From: Candidatus Altimarinota bacterium
Lineage (GTDB): Bacteria; Patescibacteriota; Gracilibacteria; BD1-5; UBA2023
Reading direction: 5' to 3'
DNA: 64,000 nt
Assembly: GCA_028714815.1 (NCBI GenBank)
Contig: JAQTLR010000002.1
Span: 1 to 64,000, forward strand
Shown: piece after piece, positions 26,594-37,534 of the stretch
Position numbering within the stretch: the first letter of the stretch is position 1
Layout of the letters: each line of letters begins with the position of its first letter
The notes under the pieces: generated by a model
What the model was told of the DNA's origin: nothing
What the model saw: only the letters and a program-made list of their open reading frames with translations
Database searches by the model: none
Program-made: the position numbers and the translations under genes

Positions 26594-27655
26594 TTATAGG
26601 ATACTTCGGAGATATTTCCGTTTCAGAATTCATGGCATTCGTTCTGCCGGATCGGTTTTGACAAGATTCTCCAGAAAAGCTTTAGTGGAGTTCTCCCACG
26701 AATATTTGAGTGCCTTCTCTCGGCACTTGGTCCGATCCAATAACAGACATCGTTTTGCTGCGTCTTCGATATCCGTGCTCAGTATGCCATCTATGCCATC
26801 GCTAATGATATACGACGGTCCAGGTGCTGGATAAGCCGCAACAGGGATCTGGCAAGATAGAGCCTCCAAAGCAACGAGACCGAAGGTTTCCGTACGCGAT
26901 GGGAGAACAAGTACATCGGCTTTCGATAGGATCTCTACGAGATCTCCCCCGGTTTTATAACCGAAGAAACGGACTTCCGGATACATCGCCTCGAGCTCAT
27001 ACCTCTGAGGACCATCCCCAACTACCCATTTTTCACCGGGAAGGTTGCAATGTAGAAAATCCTCAACCCCCTTTTCCACTGCGAGCCTACCGAGAAAAAT
27101 GAAAATAGGGTGACCAAGATTGGGACGAGGAGTATTTTCTGGTTTCTGGAAAAGTTCTGTATCCACTCCAAGCGGACGGACAACGAGGTGCTTGAAATTC
27201 CGAACTTCCAGTTCGTTTCTGAGTAATTCGGTTGAAACCATGGTGCGTTCTGCGGCACTATGGAACCAGCGAAGATAGGAAAATATCCACTCGCCGGAAA
27301 GCCCGGTACGAACCTCGAAATAATGAGGGAAATTCGTATGATACGCTGTTGTAAAGCGTTTTCCTTGAGAGATGCATGCTCGCCGACCAGCGAGTCACAA
27401 AGCCGATTCCGTATCTATATGGATATAATCCGGATTGAATTCCCGGATAGTCTTACGGATTACCCCCTGTCCAAACGGGACAAACCGGATTTCCGGATAA
27501 AATGGGAGCGATATACCGAAAAATACCCCCGGATGGATAAGGCGTACCTCGAATTCAGATTCCGGAAGCCTCTTTATAGTTTCGCGCATTACCGTAACCA
27601 CTCCATTTACCTGAGGAGTCCATGCATCGGTAATGATAAGAAGTTTTTTTTTCAT
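26594..27655 (-). CDS. GT4 glycosyltransferase, MgtA-like
   Basis: 353 residues with TGA-glycine at 27395-27397 and 26630-26632. The N-terminal Rossmann half has DAWTPQVNGVV and IHIDTESALGLAGRRAC, then FTTAYHTNFPHYFEVRTG, close to the alpha-mannosyltransferase and SQD2-like GT4 group. The C-terminal half has the nucleotide-sugar site FIFLGRLAVEKG and the E-x7-E motif TETFGLVALEAL. Likely product: a glycosylated diacylglycerol or phosphatidylinositol at the inner membrane face (inference from the family). It starts two bases after the GT2 gene ends and is followed by the PAP2-type gene. The second TGA is followed by a 12-residue tail ending at TAA. Confidence 0.9.
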
Positions 27656-27657
27656 AA

Positions 27658-28374
27658 TTATCGGACTACAGTCCATTCCTTAAGAAATATTTTACGGATA
27701 CGCATCGGCAACATAGTGACCGCCCATGTGAGCAACATTTTCGGCCATCCTATTTTATGGGGACGCCGACCGGTATGGTATATAGTAAGCTCTTTTACAG
27801 AGATAGTCCGTCCTATTTTTGCAAGCCGTCTGAAATGTTCATGATCTTCTCAACCGATAAGTATTTCGTCAAAACCCCCGGATTTCCGAAATGCTTCCGT
27901 TTTCACCATCTGAAACTCTCCGGAGGCCCCACCGATATGGAATACATTATTCAGAACCAGATAGATATAATTGAGCACGCCGAATATATGTTTATCCGGC
28001 AGTGTTTCCATCTCCGGAAATACTCGCATATATGCCGTGAGCGCAACAGAATTCTCTATACTACCCATAATATCGATAGCGGTAGCAAAAAACATATCAG
28101 GTTCAAAAATGGTAACATCCGCATCGAGAAATACAAGATATTCTCCTGTAGCGATGCTGGCTCACATATTTCTTGCCATTCCGATCGTCTGACGCCGCGT
28201 CTCTTCATATACGATCACCTTATCCGTATATCTTTTAGCGATTTCCCTGGTTTTATCGGAACTTTTCCCGTCAGAGATAATGATTTCACTCTCTCCTGCA
28301 TAGGCAGAAAGCCACCGAAGCGTCTCTTCTATGACGGATTCTTCATTAAGGGTAGGGATTATAAATGAGATCAT
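27658..28374 (-). CDS. GT2 family glycosyltransferase
   Basis: 238 residues with TGA-glycine at 28162-28164 and 27850-27852. The GT-A fold starts at residue 1: MISFIIPTLNEESVIEETL, then ISDGKSSDKT, and the metal-binding DxD in VFLDADVTIF. The C-terminus has a hydrophobic or amphipathic stretch (WPKMLLTWAVTMLPMRI) for membrane association. It transfers a sugar from a nucleotide donor to a lipid or polymer acceptor; the acceptor is unknown. The start overlaps the end of the DedA gene by 16 bases, and the GT4 gene follows after two bases, so the genes are translationally coupled. Confidence 0.9.
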
Positions 28375-28970
28375 TTTTCTAGAATTTTAGTTTTAAAATA
28401 ACGATGGAGAAAGTATAAGGAAAGAGGGATGATAAGAACGATTGCAATGATAAAATAGTATTTGAAATTATCGGAAACCTTTGTGTAGGCACTTCAAAGA
28501 ATATATCCGATCAGAAACAACATCGCTACAAGGATTATCTCACCGAATAGATTGATTACCGTATATTTTTTAAATGAGATCCGACTTGCTCCAGCAACTA
28601 GAAGCACTGCTAACGATGCACCGAAACCGATAGTGATTTTCGATATAAAGAGAATCTTCGTATGAAATCTCTTAAAAAGGACCTTTACTTTCCCTAATAT
28701 CTCCTCATCGACTCAAAGATATCCTCAAAATCGTACTAGGAAAGTATCGAGAAAATACCGTCAGATACCGTACCAGATGATATCTCCGACCAGATCCCCG
28801 GCTATGACGCTCAAATAAAGTGGTATGAAACTGAATAGTCCGAGTTTCAATAGGAACCCGCATGCTATCATAAGTATCGGTCCTTCGATTATGGTTCCTA
28901 TGAATATCAGAAAATATTTATAACTGGAAAATTGAAGGGCGTATATAGCGAAATCCGGTAATGAAGACAT
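28359..28970 (-). CDS. DedA/VTT-domain membrane protein
   Basis: 203 residues ending at TAA with TGA-glycine at 28761, 28725, 28713, 28494 and 28371. Start at the ATG 28968-28970 (MSSLPDF). Features of the DedA family: an early TM (FLIFIGTIIEGPILMIACGFL), then AGDLVGDIIWYGIGYYGIRR with the acidic and Gly-rich membrane-entering segment, FKRFHTKILFISKITIGFG, and two C-terminal TM helices. DedA proteins flip or transport lipid carriers such as undecaprenyl phosphate and phosphatidylethanolamine. Its place in a lipid-glycosylation operon fits. Confidence 0.85.
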
Positions 28971-29141
28971 AACTTTAGATAGTGAATATTCATGGTAGAA
29001 TTTTATTGTGCATTCATATATCTGTCTTTCTTTTTCTATTCTGGAACTATCCCTGTATAGTATCCTTTCCATAAGAAAAATCAAATTTTTTATCTTAACG
29101 GATCTATCTGGAAAATACCATCACTGCATCATCCGGAAAAG

Positions 29142-30284
29142 CTATCAGAATCCCGTATGATGGGGGATGTATTTTCTGTAGATCCGTACGATCTCGTCTC
29201 TTTCTTGAGGATCTCCCGAGAGGAAGAGCGTCTTCATATACTCCTCGTGCCGCACGAGATATTCGCCGATCCGTTCCCGGACCTCCGGTTCATCAGGATT
29301 GCGGCTGTGCAGTCCGATATCCGCAAGAATGGCTTCCATGACGAAGGGGGTTTTCTCATAATCCAGCAAAAGCTTGTTCATATTATTCACTGTCTCCATG
29401 GGACTCGAAACATAGTGTATATGCGGGGGACGGGAAACACCTTGCATGCTTGGCCCCATAGTGTCCAGGATGATCTCTATGGTTCAGAAATCGAAAAACG
29501 ATCCGAGAAAATTCGGATAGCTGCTCTGGATGATTTTGATATTATGTATGAGCTGCAGTGTTTGGATGTTCTCATGCACTCCCACCTGATCGATGAAGTA
29601 GATCTTCCCGGGGACGACGAGGATGTAATCCATCTCCAGATCTATCATACGCCATCTATAGTAGGCGATGAGCATGACCTGTATACAAAGGGAAGAGATG
29701 GAAATATACGGGACCGGGTCAGAGTAATCTCCGGAAACGAATACCAGATCCCCTACCGCAAAAAGGGTTATGATGATGGAAAGGAAATAGCTCATGGTCA
29801 CCCGATTGAAAAACCGGGAAAAAACCGCACTCCCTTCGGTCAAAATTCTCTCTCCTTCATAGATATTAATGATATCATTGTGTTTCCCATGTATCTTATG
29901 GAAATAGATCAGATAGGCGAGACCGGAGTATACTGTAAAAACAATACTGAAAACAACAAGCCCTGATATGAGGTAACCGATAATGGGATTGGAGGAGAAA
30001 TCCTCCAAAATATACTGCACATTCACTACCGTCATCGCGACGATGAGCAAAAGCAGGAGATTGATGAATATGCCGTAAATCCAGGATCTCCTGATGATCA
30101 TGAGACGGCTTATTTGCTCTTGTTCAAATACCCTCACCAGATCAACACTCCCCTTGATGCGGAAGGATTTGAATACCCATTCATAGATTTTTTGAAAATT
30201 GATCATATCCGAAAAGAGTGATGGATCTTCTATAAAAGACTGAAGAACTCCGGTAGAGACATATTCTTCATGGAAACCGCCCAT
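29142..30284 (-). CDS. Membrane protein with bacterial PH-like domain (paralogue 1)
   Basis: 380 residues from the ATG at 30282-30284; TGA-glycine at 29484 and 29145, the second directly before the TAG stop. Two pairs of TM segments (about 78-135 and 180-235) are followed by a beta-rich PH-like domain (DYILVVPGKIYFIDQVGVHENIQTL...) and a helical tail. It is paralogous to the gene at 58729, sharing the VFKSF/MFKSF N-terminal region, (V)VVPG-x-I-x-F at the domain start and SPMETV/SPLDTV. PH-like domains of this kind occur in membrane proteins that may sense lipids or proteins; the role is unknown. 171 bases upstream of the DedA gene, same strand. Confidence 0.7.
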
Positions 30285-30335
30285 TTTACTTATTTCCACC
30301 TCATCGTCAAAAGATAATAACCGGAAAATATTTAT

Positions 30336-30365
30336 TTGACTTTTTTATATTTTACATACTATAAA
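30336..30365 (+). promoter_or_regulatory. Sigma70-type promoter
   Basis: TTGACT at 30336-30341, 18-base spacer, TATAAA at 30360-30365, just before the secreted protein gene starting at 30394. Confidence 0.65.
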
Positions 30366-30393
30366 ATTTATGTATTCCTTATTTTCCCATACT

Positions 30394-30831
30394 ATGAAAC
30401 GCTCTTATTCTCTTATTCTCATTATTCTCATGGGGTTTTCAACCACCCTCGTATCCGCGGATTTCTTCAACGAACAGATACTCGGGTCTGATCCGGAGAC
30501 CGCTATGGTCGAGGATATAGCACTCAACAATATAACCTTGAAAGACAGTAAAGAGATAACCCGGTATAATAATACCACTTACTTCATCGCAGGCATAAAA
30601 GCCGAGGCAGTAAAACGATTTAATGATGGAACCATTTCCTACTATCGTCAGCACGATATCATTACCAGCCTCGACAGTTTCGTATATACGATGAATCAGT
30701 ATTTCTCATATGAAAAAAGATATGAGCAGACCGGAAACGATGCATATAAGGAACGTGCCCGATCCTACCTCGAGGATTCCAGATGAGACTACGCACGACT
30801 CCGAGCGGCTCTGAAAAAGAGCACCTATTAG
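30394..30831 (+). CDS. Small secreted helical protein, one TGA-Gly
   Basis: 145 residues ending at TAG; TGA-glycine at 30784-30786, followed by DYARLRAALKKSTY. Signal peptide (MKRSYSLILIILMGFSTTLVSA), then a helical domain (about 60-140: IKAEAVKRFNDGTISYYRQ..., YEKRYEQTGNDAYKERARS). The helical part resembles the C-terminal module of the 750-residue protein at 42123 and modules in 21679 and 30979. I use the ATG at 30394, which starts the signal peptide; one at 30370 is also in frame. Own promoter and terminator. Confidence 0.75.
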
Positions 30832-30846
30832 ATCCATATTTCATAA

Positions 30847-30875
30847 AAACCTCTTTGGATTCCAAAGAGGTTTTT
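30847..30875 (+). terminator. Rho-independent terminator
   Basis: Stem ACCTCTTTGG (30849-30858), loop ATT, stem CCAAAGAGGT (30862-30871), T run. Confidence 0.9.
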
Positions 30876-30978
30876 ATTCGCTCTAAAAATTCCGGAATTT
30901 TCATGCAAATACATTTGCATTCCTCCGGATTTTCTTATATACTACCTCTGTAATATCCTATTTCCCATTCTTTTCTAT

Positions 30979-32253
30979 ATGAAAAAACATTCTTTTACAA
31001 CCATTATGGTCGGGTGTATTTTTATGGTCGGGTCGATCGCCCCTTCCATATATGCCGATACTACGGCAGATAATAATCTTTCCAATGTTCTCGGAATTCT
31101 TGATAGTGCCAATCCGTATGCAAGTGCACTTTCCTCAGACGTGCGAGCTAAACTCGATGCTTTTATGGGAAAAGTGCAATCCAAAAAATTATCCATGGAT
31201 AGTGCATCCTATACTACCCTTCTCACCACCATCAAAGGGAAACTTACAACTCTCCAAACAGATCCGCAGTACATAAATAACACGATGATACAGAATGTAC
31301 TTGGATATATTCTGTATGAAGTGAATAATCTATCCCTTTCTTCAAGCAACACTTCAAGCTCAACGAGATCCGCTTCAATTCTTTCGGCCTCTCCAGATAA
31401 TACAGACCTCTGTGCACAGCAGGGGCTCAATAATATCGATGAATTGAATTGGGAAGGCAAAAGAGGGGATCATGTTTTCCGACGTGGCCAATTTACAGAT
31501 TGGGATATACGCGGATATGCATACAAAATGAACGCGGGAGAATCGTATTCTTTCCCGATCCGGACGGATATCCCATACTTTGAGCTCGCAAATGATTACA
31601 ATTCAGGCTTTTCACATATCTATAATATTTCCGAGAAAAAGTGCGACTTTACGAACATCAAACAGACGGACGGTGGTTGTTCTGGTTTTGTGGGATGGAT
31701 GGATAGTGGTATAAAAATATCTGTAAATGCAAAATTTGCTAATCCGAACTGGCAACCTCCTGCTAATCAGTTCGCTCCTGTTGCCGATCCATCCGAACAT
31801 GGATATGGATGTCGCCTTGTTCCGGGAAAGAAATACTATCTGAATGTCCGATGGGAACGGAAGTCCGACCTAGTCGATGCATCTGGAAATATCAGGAACG
31901 ATGGAACTCCTCTTCTTTCTAGAGAAAGAAACAATCTTCGTTCTAAATCCGCAGCCGAACTCAAGGAATACCTTGATGGAACCTTCAATGGATATGGTGA
32001 TAGTTGTATGAACGGAATAGGTGGACATTCCTGTATGATCGACTACAGTTTCGGTACTTTTGCCCCAGGCATGGATAAGTGGTCTCCGCAACAACGAGCG
32101 GATATGACAGCTAAGCTAGAAGCGGTTACTGCAGCAAATCATGCAGCCTACCAAGCAGATCTTACTCAGAGAGCTGCTACCGAGACTCCAGCAAATCCCT
32201 ATGGACTCATATGTCCAGCAGGGCAACGGGTAATAGGCGCAAGTTGCCACTAG
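30979..32253 (+). CDS. Secreted protein of unknown function
   Basis: 424 residues with no TGA, ending at TAG. Signal peptide (about 1-26, ending SIYADTT), then a helical module (NPYASALSSDVRAKLDAFMGKVQSKK..., about 45-115) that matches the one in the gene at 21679, a Ser/Thr-rich linker, and a C-terminal domain (about 135-424) with at least eight cysteines (DLCAQQG, KKCDF, GGCSGF, GYGCRLV, DSCMNG, HSCMID, LICPAG, GASCH), which suggests disulfide bonds outside the membrane. The C-terminal domain is not recognised. It stands as a single transcription unit with a terminator. Confidence 0.8.
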   Translation: MKKHSFTTIMVGCIFMVGSIAPSIYADTTADNNLSNVLGILDSANPYASALSSDVRAKLDAFMGKVQSKKLSMDSASYTTLLTTIKGKLTTLQTDPQYINNTMIQNVLGYILYEVNNLSLSSSNTSSSTRSASILSASPDNTDLCAQQGLNNIDELNWEGKRGDHVFRRGQFTDWDIRGYAYKMNAGESYSFPIRTDIPYFELANDYNSGFSHIYNISEKKCDFTNIKQTDGGCSGFVGWMDSGIKISVNAKFANPNWQPPANQFAPVADPSEHGYGCRLVPGKKYYLNVRWERKSDLVDASGNIRNDGTPLLSRERNNLRSKSAAELKEYLDGTFNGYGDSCMNGIGGHSCMIDYSFGTFAPGMDKWSPQQRADMTAKLEAVTAANHAAYQADLTQRAATETPANPYGLICPAGQRVIGASCH

Positions 32254-32288
32254 AATAGCGGAAAGATGGGCATATCATACAACTTTCA

Positions 32289-32318
32289 AAAGGATCCCAA
32301 TACTGGGATCCTTTTTTT
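32289..32318 (+). terminator. Rho-independent terminator
   Basis: Stem AAAGGATCCCA (32289-32299), loop ATAC, stem TGGGATCCTTT (32304-32314), more T. Confidence 0.9.
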
Positions 32319-32375
32319 AAAAAAACACAAACAATAACAGAACTTTGTTTTGTATTTTTCCGAACTTTCCATAGT

Positions 32376-33293
32376 ATGCTCCCGATTTATTATTATTTCC
32401 TTCCAAAAAAATCCAGAGTGTTTATAGAGGTCATACCATTCGGTGGGTCCATAGATGATACATGTCTCACCTACTACGTACGTGACGAGCTTGCCGAGAG
32501 CATCCGGATCGGATGCCTTGTGGAGGTACCTTTTCGCAATGCCGTCGATTATGCGATCATAACAAGTCTGGAGAGTTCGGATATTCCCGAAAATCCGAAA
32601 TCCATCGTGCGGATCATCACACCCCTCCCTCTCCTTGCTCCGTACCAGATCCGGTCGATTTTCGAAAGTTCCTCTTACTATTTCGTCCACGTCCACCATA
32701 TCCTCTCGCTCTTTCTCTCGAAATCACTCGTAAAATATCTGGAGAAGAAAGACTTCGTCGCACTTAAAATACCCCCCTCTCCCTCTGGGAGAGGGTCGGG
32801 GTGAGGGCTCTGAGAGAAAAAAGAAAGTTCCACTAATAGCATCCGTTTCTATCACCACACAGGCAACGATACTTTCTCTGATGTGATACGGAATCATATC
32901 GATGGACGGACTATCGTCGCATTCCCTGATGATTTCGCTATCGATGCCTATCTGAAGCTGCATCCGATCAACCCGGAAACCACTCTCGTCATACCGGACA
33001 AATTGACCGAAACCAAGAAATACAAGGCTTTCTGTTCCGTATACAATGGAGAAAAAAATATTATCATTTGAACCAGACGGATTCTTTATTATAATCTCTC
33101 GCATTATGAAAATATTCTCTATATAGAAGATTCACTTCATAGCAAGGCTATGCGATTCTGACATAGCTATAAGCACCTGGACATACTCCAAAGGATGGCA
33201 ACGAATAGCGACTTCCGCATAACGATACTCTCTACGCTTCCGAGTATCGGAAGCATGTATATGCTCCATACCGGGGTATATAAGAAATTATAA
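32376..33293 (+). CDS. PriA-like protein lacking the C-terminal helicase half
   Basis: 305 residues with TGA-glycine at 32802, 32811, 33069 and 33159. The N-terminus resembles the PriA 3'-DNA-binding domain (DTCLTYYVRDELAESIRIGCLVEVPFRN, then VDYAIITSLE), and the C-terminal part resembles the PriA Walker B region (IIIGTRRILYYNLSHYENILYIEDSLHSKAMRF, usual form GTRSALF...IVDEEHD). The DEEH acids are changed to IEDS and the frame ends soon after, so the motor half and the zinc-binding region of PriA are missing. It could be a non-catalytic replication-restart factor. A palindromic repeat (32771-32810) is inserted in the linker. The PBP gene starts 25 bases downstream. Confidence 0.5.
32771..32810 (+). 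repeat. GC-rich palindromic repeat inserted in the coding frame
   Basis: CCCTCTCCC-TCTG-GGAGAGGG followed by TCGGGGTGAGGG. From memory it resembles a short palindromic repeat scattered in many unrelated bacterial genomes. Here it is translated as a PSPSGRGSGGGLG linker, using TGA as glycine at 32802 and 32811. It is far more GC-rich than its surroundings. Confidence 0.7.
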
Positions 33294-33318
33294 AAATACT
33301 TAATTTAGTCCAACTATA

Positions 33319-35628
33319 ATGCAGCAAAAAATCAATCGTTTCCTCGGTTTCCTTCTCACACGGATCTCCCATATCGAAAGGGTTCGCATGGTATTCATCA
33401 TGTTTGCACTCTTTGCTTCCATCATCATTTGGACAACCTTCAAGTACACCGTTCTGGAATACCCCTACTACAAAGGGCTTGCCGATAAACAGCAGATGAT
33501 AACCGTAAAAAACCCGGTTTCTCGCGGAACGATATATTCCGATAACGATCCAGCCTGAGTGTTTGCCACCAGTACGGACCTTTCCGATCTCGCCATAGAC
33601 CCTCAGGCAGTAGGATCGAAAGAGAAACTGGAAACCTTTCTGACCGATCTGGTATTTGAAGAGATCTGTTCCAAGCAATCGGACGACCGTTGTGTAGAAA
33701 ACCTCTTCAATTACCTCCGACAAGTCCAAGATGATAATTTTGTAGCAAGCGATACGAGCGTAAAAGACAAGATTCGCGAGGATATCCACAGGAAAATCTC
33801 CAAAGAGTTCATCGACTCTGTCATAGTGAAAGAGAATCTTAACGGAAAAGAGATGAACGACCTCAAAGATCTGACAGAATGATCCGGAAGCTCTTTCGGT
33901 ATCATCAACAACAGCCTCTATGTAGACCCTACGAAAATCAGCAGCAAAGACGCTATGGTTGCAAGACTCATGCCTCTATTATCCCTTTCGAAAGAAGATC
34001 TCGATTTCAAGCTCTCGAACCGTACAGTCCGTTATGTAAAAATCCTCCGGAAGATGGGACTTACCACTCGCGATATGATCGACGCCCGAGTACAGGCCGA
34101 AAAAATCAATATCGCCCAGGGACGTATGCTCGACACGGAAAGCATATTCCACTTCTTTATCCTGGAAGCGAATCCGACAAGGTTCTACCCGGAAAAGAAT
34201 ATGGGTGGACAGATCGTCGGTTTCGTAGATAATGCCAATGAAGGGAAGTACGGGATCGAAGGGTATTTCAATGAAGAACTCAAATGAAAAGAAGGGGCAC
34301 GGATCGCGAAGAAAGATATCTCTGGACGTACCATCGGATCATTCGATCTCGGAGAACGGAAGATGGTGAACGGAACCGATATCAAGCTCACTATCGATCG
34401 GAATATCCAAAAGGAGGTAACGAAAATCCTCTCGGAAGGGATCAAGGAATTCCGAGCCAACAAAGGTTCGGTGGTTATTATGGACCCGAAAACGGGGGCG
34501 GTTATCGCTATGGTGAGCTATCCTGATTTCGACCCGAATAACTTCGGGGATGTCTACGAAATCGAGCGGGTGAGCCACGCCAAATATCCGAATCCTTCCT
34601 TCGATCTTCTTGGATTCCCTCTATTTGTCGAAGATTCGGAAAATGGTGTACCGATCATGGTCGGGAAAAAGAAAATATCTCTCCGCTCCGCCACCGAGGC
34701 GGAAATCGGAAACGGTGCTATCCCGAAATACAAGTACAAGAACATGTTCGGTCCTGGAGTATACGAGGCTGATCCCGTGAGTTCTCTTTATGAACCAGGT
34801 TCCGTATTCAAAGCCATAACTACATCCATCGGTATCGATACGGGCGATATCAAACCTTCCGATACCTACACGGATAAAGGATATGTAAATATCGATCAAT
34901 ACAAGATCAGCAATGTCTCTCAGGAATGTATCGGGCTTCATACCTATTCCCATGCTCTCGACTGGAGTTGTAATGTCGGGATGATCGATATCGTGCAAAA
35001 AATAGGAAAATCCCTTTTCTACAAATACATCAACGATTTCGGATTCGGGCAAAAAACCAATATCACGCTGGATGGCGAGGTTTTCGGGAAAATCGACCCT
35101 TATGAAAAATGGTCCCGGGTAAAACTCTTCACCATGGCATTCTGACAAGGTATCACGGCAACCGTTCTCCAGATGGCAGCCGCTTACTCCGTCATAGCAA
35201 ACGGATGAATCTATATGCAACCATATATCGTTGATTCCATGACCCTCGCCGATGGTACGGTCGTCAACAACACTCCGACTCCGCTCCGTCGCGTCATCAA
35301 AGAAGAGACCTCAAAAAAAGTGGTCGCCATGCTGACCGAAGGAGCGACGATCGGATTCGCTAAAAAAGGATGAGTAGAAGGATACGATGTTGCTGGAAAA
35401 ACCGGAACATCCCAGATCGCAGCCAAGGGGAAATACGAAGTCGGTACCGCTGGGCATACGGTTACCTCGTATGGAGGATTCGCTCCAGCATCCAATCCGA
35501 AGTTCGTCATGATCGTAAAGATAGAACGTCCCCGCAGTGCCATTTATTCCGAAACAACCGCCTCGGCAATCTTCTCGAAAATCGCAAAATATATGTTCAA
35601 TTATTATGGGATACCGAGGAATCAATAA
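33319..35628 (+). CDS. Penicillin-binding protein transpeptidase (FtsI/PBP2-like)
   Basis: 769 residues with six TGA-glycine codons (33556, 33880, 34285, 35143, 35206, 35371). One N-terminal TM (about 23-43), a dimerisation/pedestal region, and a transpeptidase domain with the three class B motifs: SVFK in YEPGSVFKAIT (Ser about 495), SCN (about 550) and KTG in VAGKTGTSQ (about 694). It cross-links peptidoglycan at the outer face of the membrane. It is longer than E. coli FtsI (588), with an insert between the TM and the transpeptidase. In the standard code it would fall into several pieces, the last with only the KTG motif. Confidence 0.92.
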
Positions 35629-35695
35629 TAAATTTGATTTCAAAAAATCTCAAGATATACTTTCCCGGATTTTTATCACATTATTTCGCTCTGCT

Positions 35696-37495
35696 ATGGG
35701 TTCTTTTAAAAACATCACAAAAAAATCTCATGCTTTCACTCTCATAGAACTCATCGTTGTCATTACCATCCTCACTATACTCTCAACCATAGGGTTTGTT
35801 TCTTTGACCGGATATTTTGCAGGAACCAGAGATAGTGTCCGTTTAACGGATATGAATAACATCTATGGACAATTAAATCTCTCGCTCTGAATGGATGGAG
35901 CCCTTCCATTACCTGATGGATACAGAACCATTACTCTTTCCGGTACCACCATCGCCTATCAAGGGTATGCTGGAAAAACCGTATTGGATGCTATCAAGTT
36001 CGAAAAGGGATGACGCGATCCGAAAGACGATGTCTATTATACCTATATCATAGACAGAAAAAGAAGACAAGCTCAACTCATGGGATACTTCGAAGAATAT
36101 GATACAAGCAAGATGTCCCTCATATCCCCTCTTATGAACAAAGCCTTTGCAGCAAACCCTACGAATTATTCGGATAGGAAGATAGGAGTTCTGGGGAAGA
36201 AGATAGGAGTACTTGTAGAATCGGGAACTCTTGTTCCGGTTCAGGATACGAGTAGCGGAATTCTGGATGTAGCCACAACCTCCACCGGATATATGGCATA
36301 TTTCGACAATACCACTATAGGGAATGGAACAGGAAGTGTATTACAGAGCGCCTTTCTGAATAATAGTGTGGTGTATACGACGGGAAGTACAAGTACCGCT
36401 CTTGTGATTACAAATGGTTCTTGTGGAACTGCAAATATAAAATACCGAGTAAATGCGCCATCAGGAGCAGAACTTTGCTCAGCAGGAACTCCAACGATAG
36501 TATCATGATCTTGACCTTGGACTTGGACTTGTCAGCAACAGAATGGATGAATTGATTCATCGACCTGTACAACCAATAAACTCTGAGTTCCTACCACAGG
36601 AACTGGTGTTTCTGGGACCGCCAGTATCACCTGGGGCTGGACCAATCCTACCGGTGTAACGAATATAAAGTGGTCGCCGGATGGAACAGCTTGGACTAGC
36701 AAAGGTACTAATACGAGCCATCTTGAAGCATGGCTTGGTTTTGCTACCTATTCAAATCGAGTCGTACAAGCTTGCGATGATATCAATAACTGTACCACTA
36801 GCCTTACGCTTCCCTCTGCTACTCCTACACAAGATACTAATCTGATTGGATACTGGGATATGGATACAATGTCTGGATCAGTATTAAAGGATATGAGTGG
36901 CCATGGAAATAGTGGTATATTAAGTGGCACAACTTCTCCTATCTTGGGGGCATGAAAAGTTTGAGGAGGCCGTAATTTTTCTGGAAGTTGAAGCAAAATA
37001 GTTATAAATAATACCACTATTTACCCAACTTATAGTTTTGTCGCATGGATTAAGCCAGGTTCCGTAACAGCAGGTTATAACATGTATCTGATAGACAAGG
37101 TTAGTTATTTTGCAACCTCAACTACAGATTTCCCCTATGGTATAGGTATATCTGCATCAGGAACAATAGCAACAAGCTCGATGAGTATTTGAAATGATTA
37201 TTCTAATGATTGCTCAGCATCAGGTTCATTTACTAATAACACATGGCATTTTATTGCGACAACATATGATGGGAGTAATTTAAATATGTATATTGATGGG
37301 GCAATGAGCCAAAGTTCCAGTTTCGCATGAACCCCCTCAAATAACACTCAACCTTACACAATAGGAATGGCGAGCCAAGAATATGGATGATGAATATGAC
37401 AATCTTCTTTTTCATGATCCATCGATGAAGTCCGTATCTATAACCGTGCTCTCTCCGGTCCAGAGATCCAGTCATTGTATGATGCGACGAAATAA
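35696..37495 (+). CDS. Pilin-headed surface protein with LamG-like domain, 15 TGA-Gly
   Basis: 599 residues ending at TAA with about 15 TGA-glycine codons. The N-terminus is a type IV prepilin (KKSHAFTLIELIVVITILTI; cleavage after Ala/before Phe). A pilin body follows with YQGYAGKTVLDAIKFEKG and DDVYYTYIIDRKRRQAQLMGYFE, shared with the gene at 46754. After a Thr/Trp-rich linker (about 270-330) comes a concanavalin/LamG-like jelly roll: LIGYWDMDTMSGSVLKDMSGHGNSG, SFVAWIKPG, HFIATTYDGSNLNMYIDG and ending SIDEVRIYNRALSGPEIQSLYD. LamG domains bind glycans or proteins, so this is probably a tip adhesin or minor pilin. The standard code reveals only the pilin half. Confidence 0.85.
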
Positions 37496-37534
37496 TATTC
37501 ACTTCTTTTTAAACATACTTTTAGCGAGATAATT

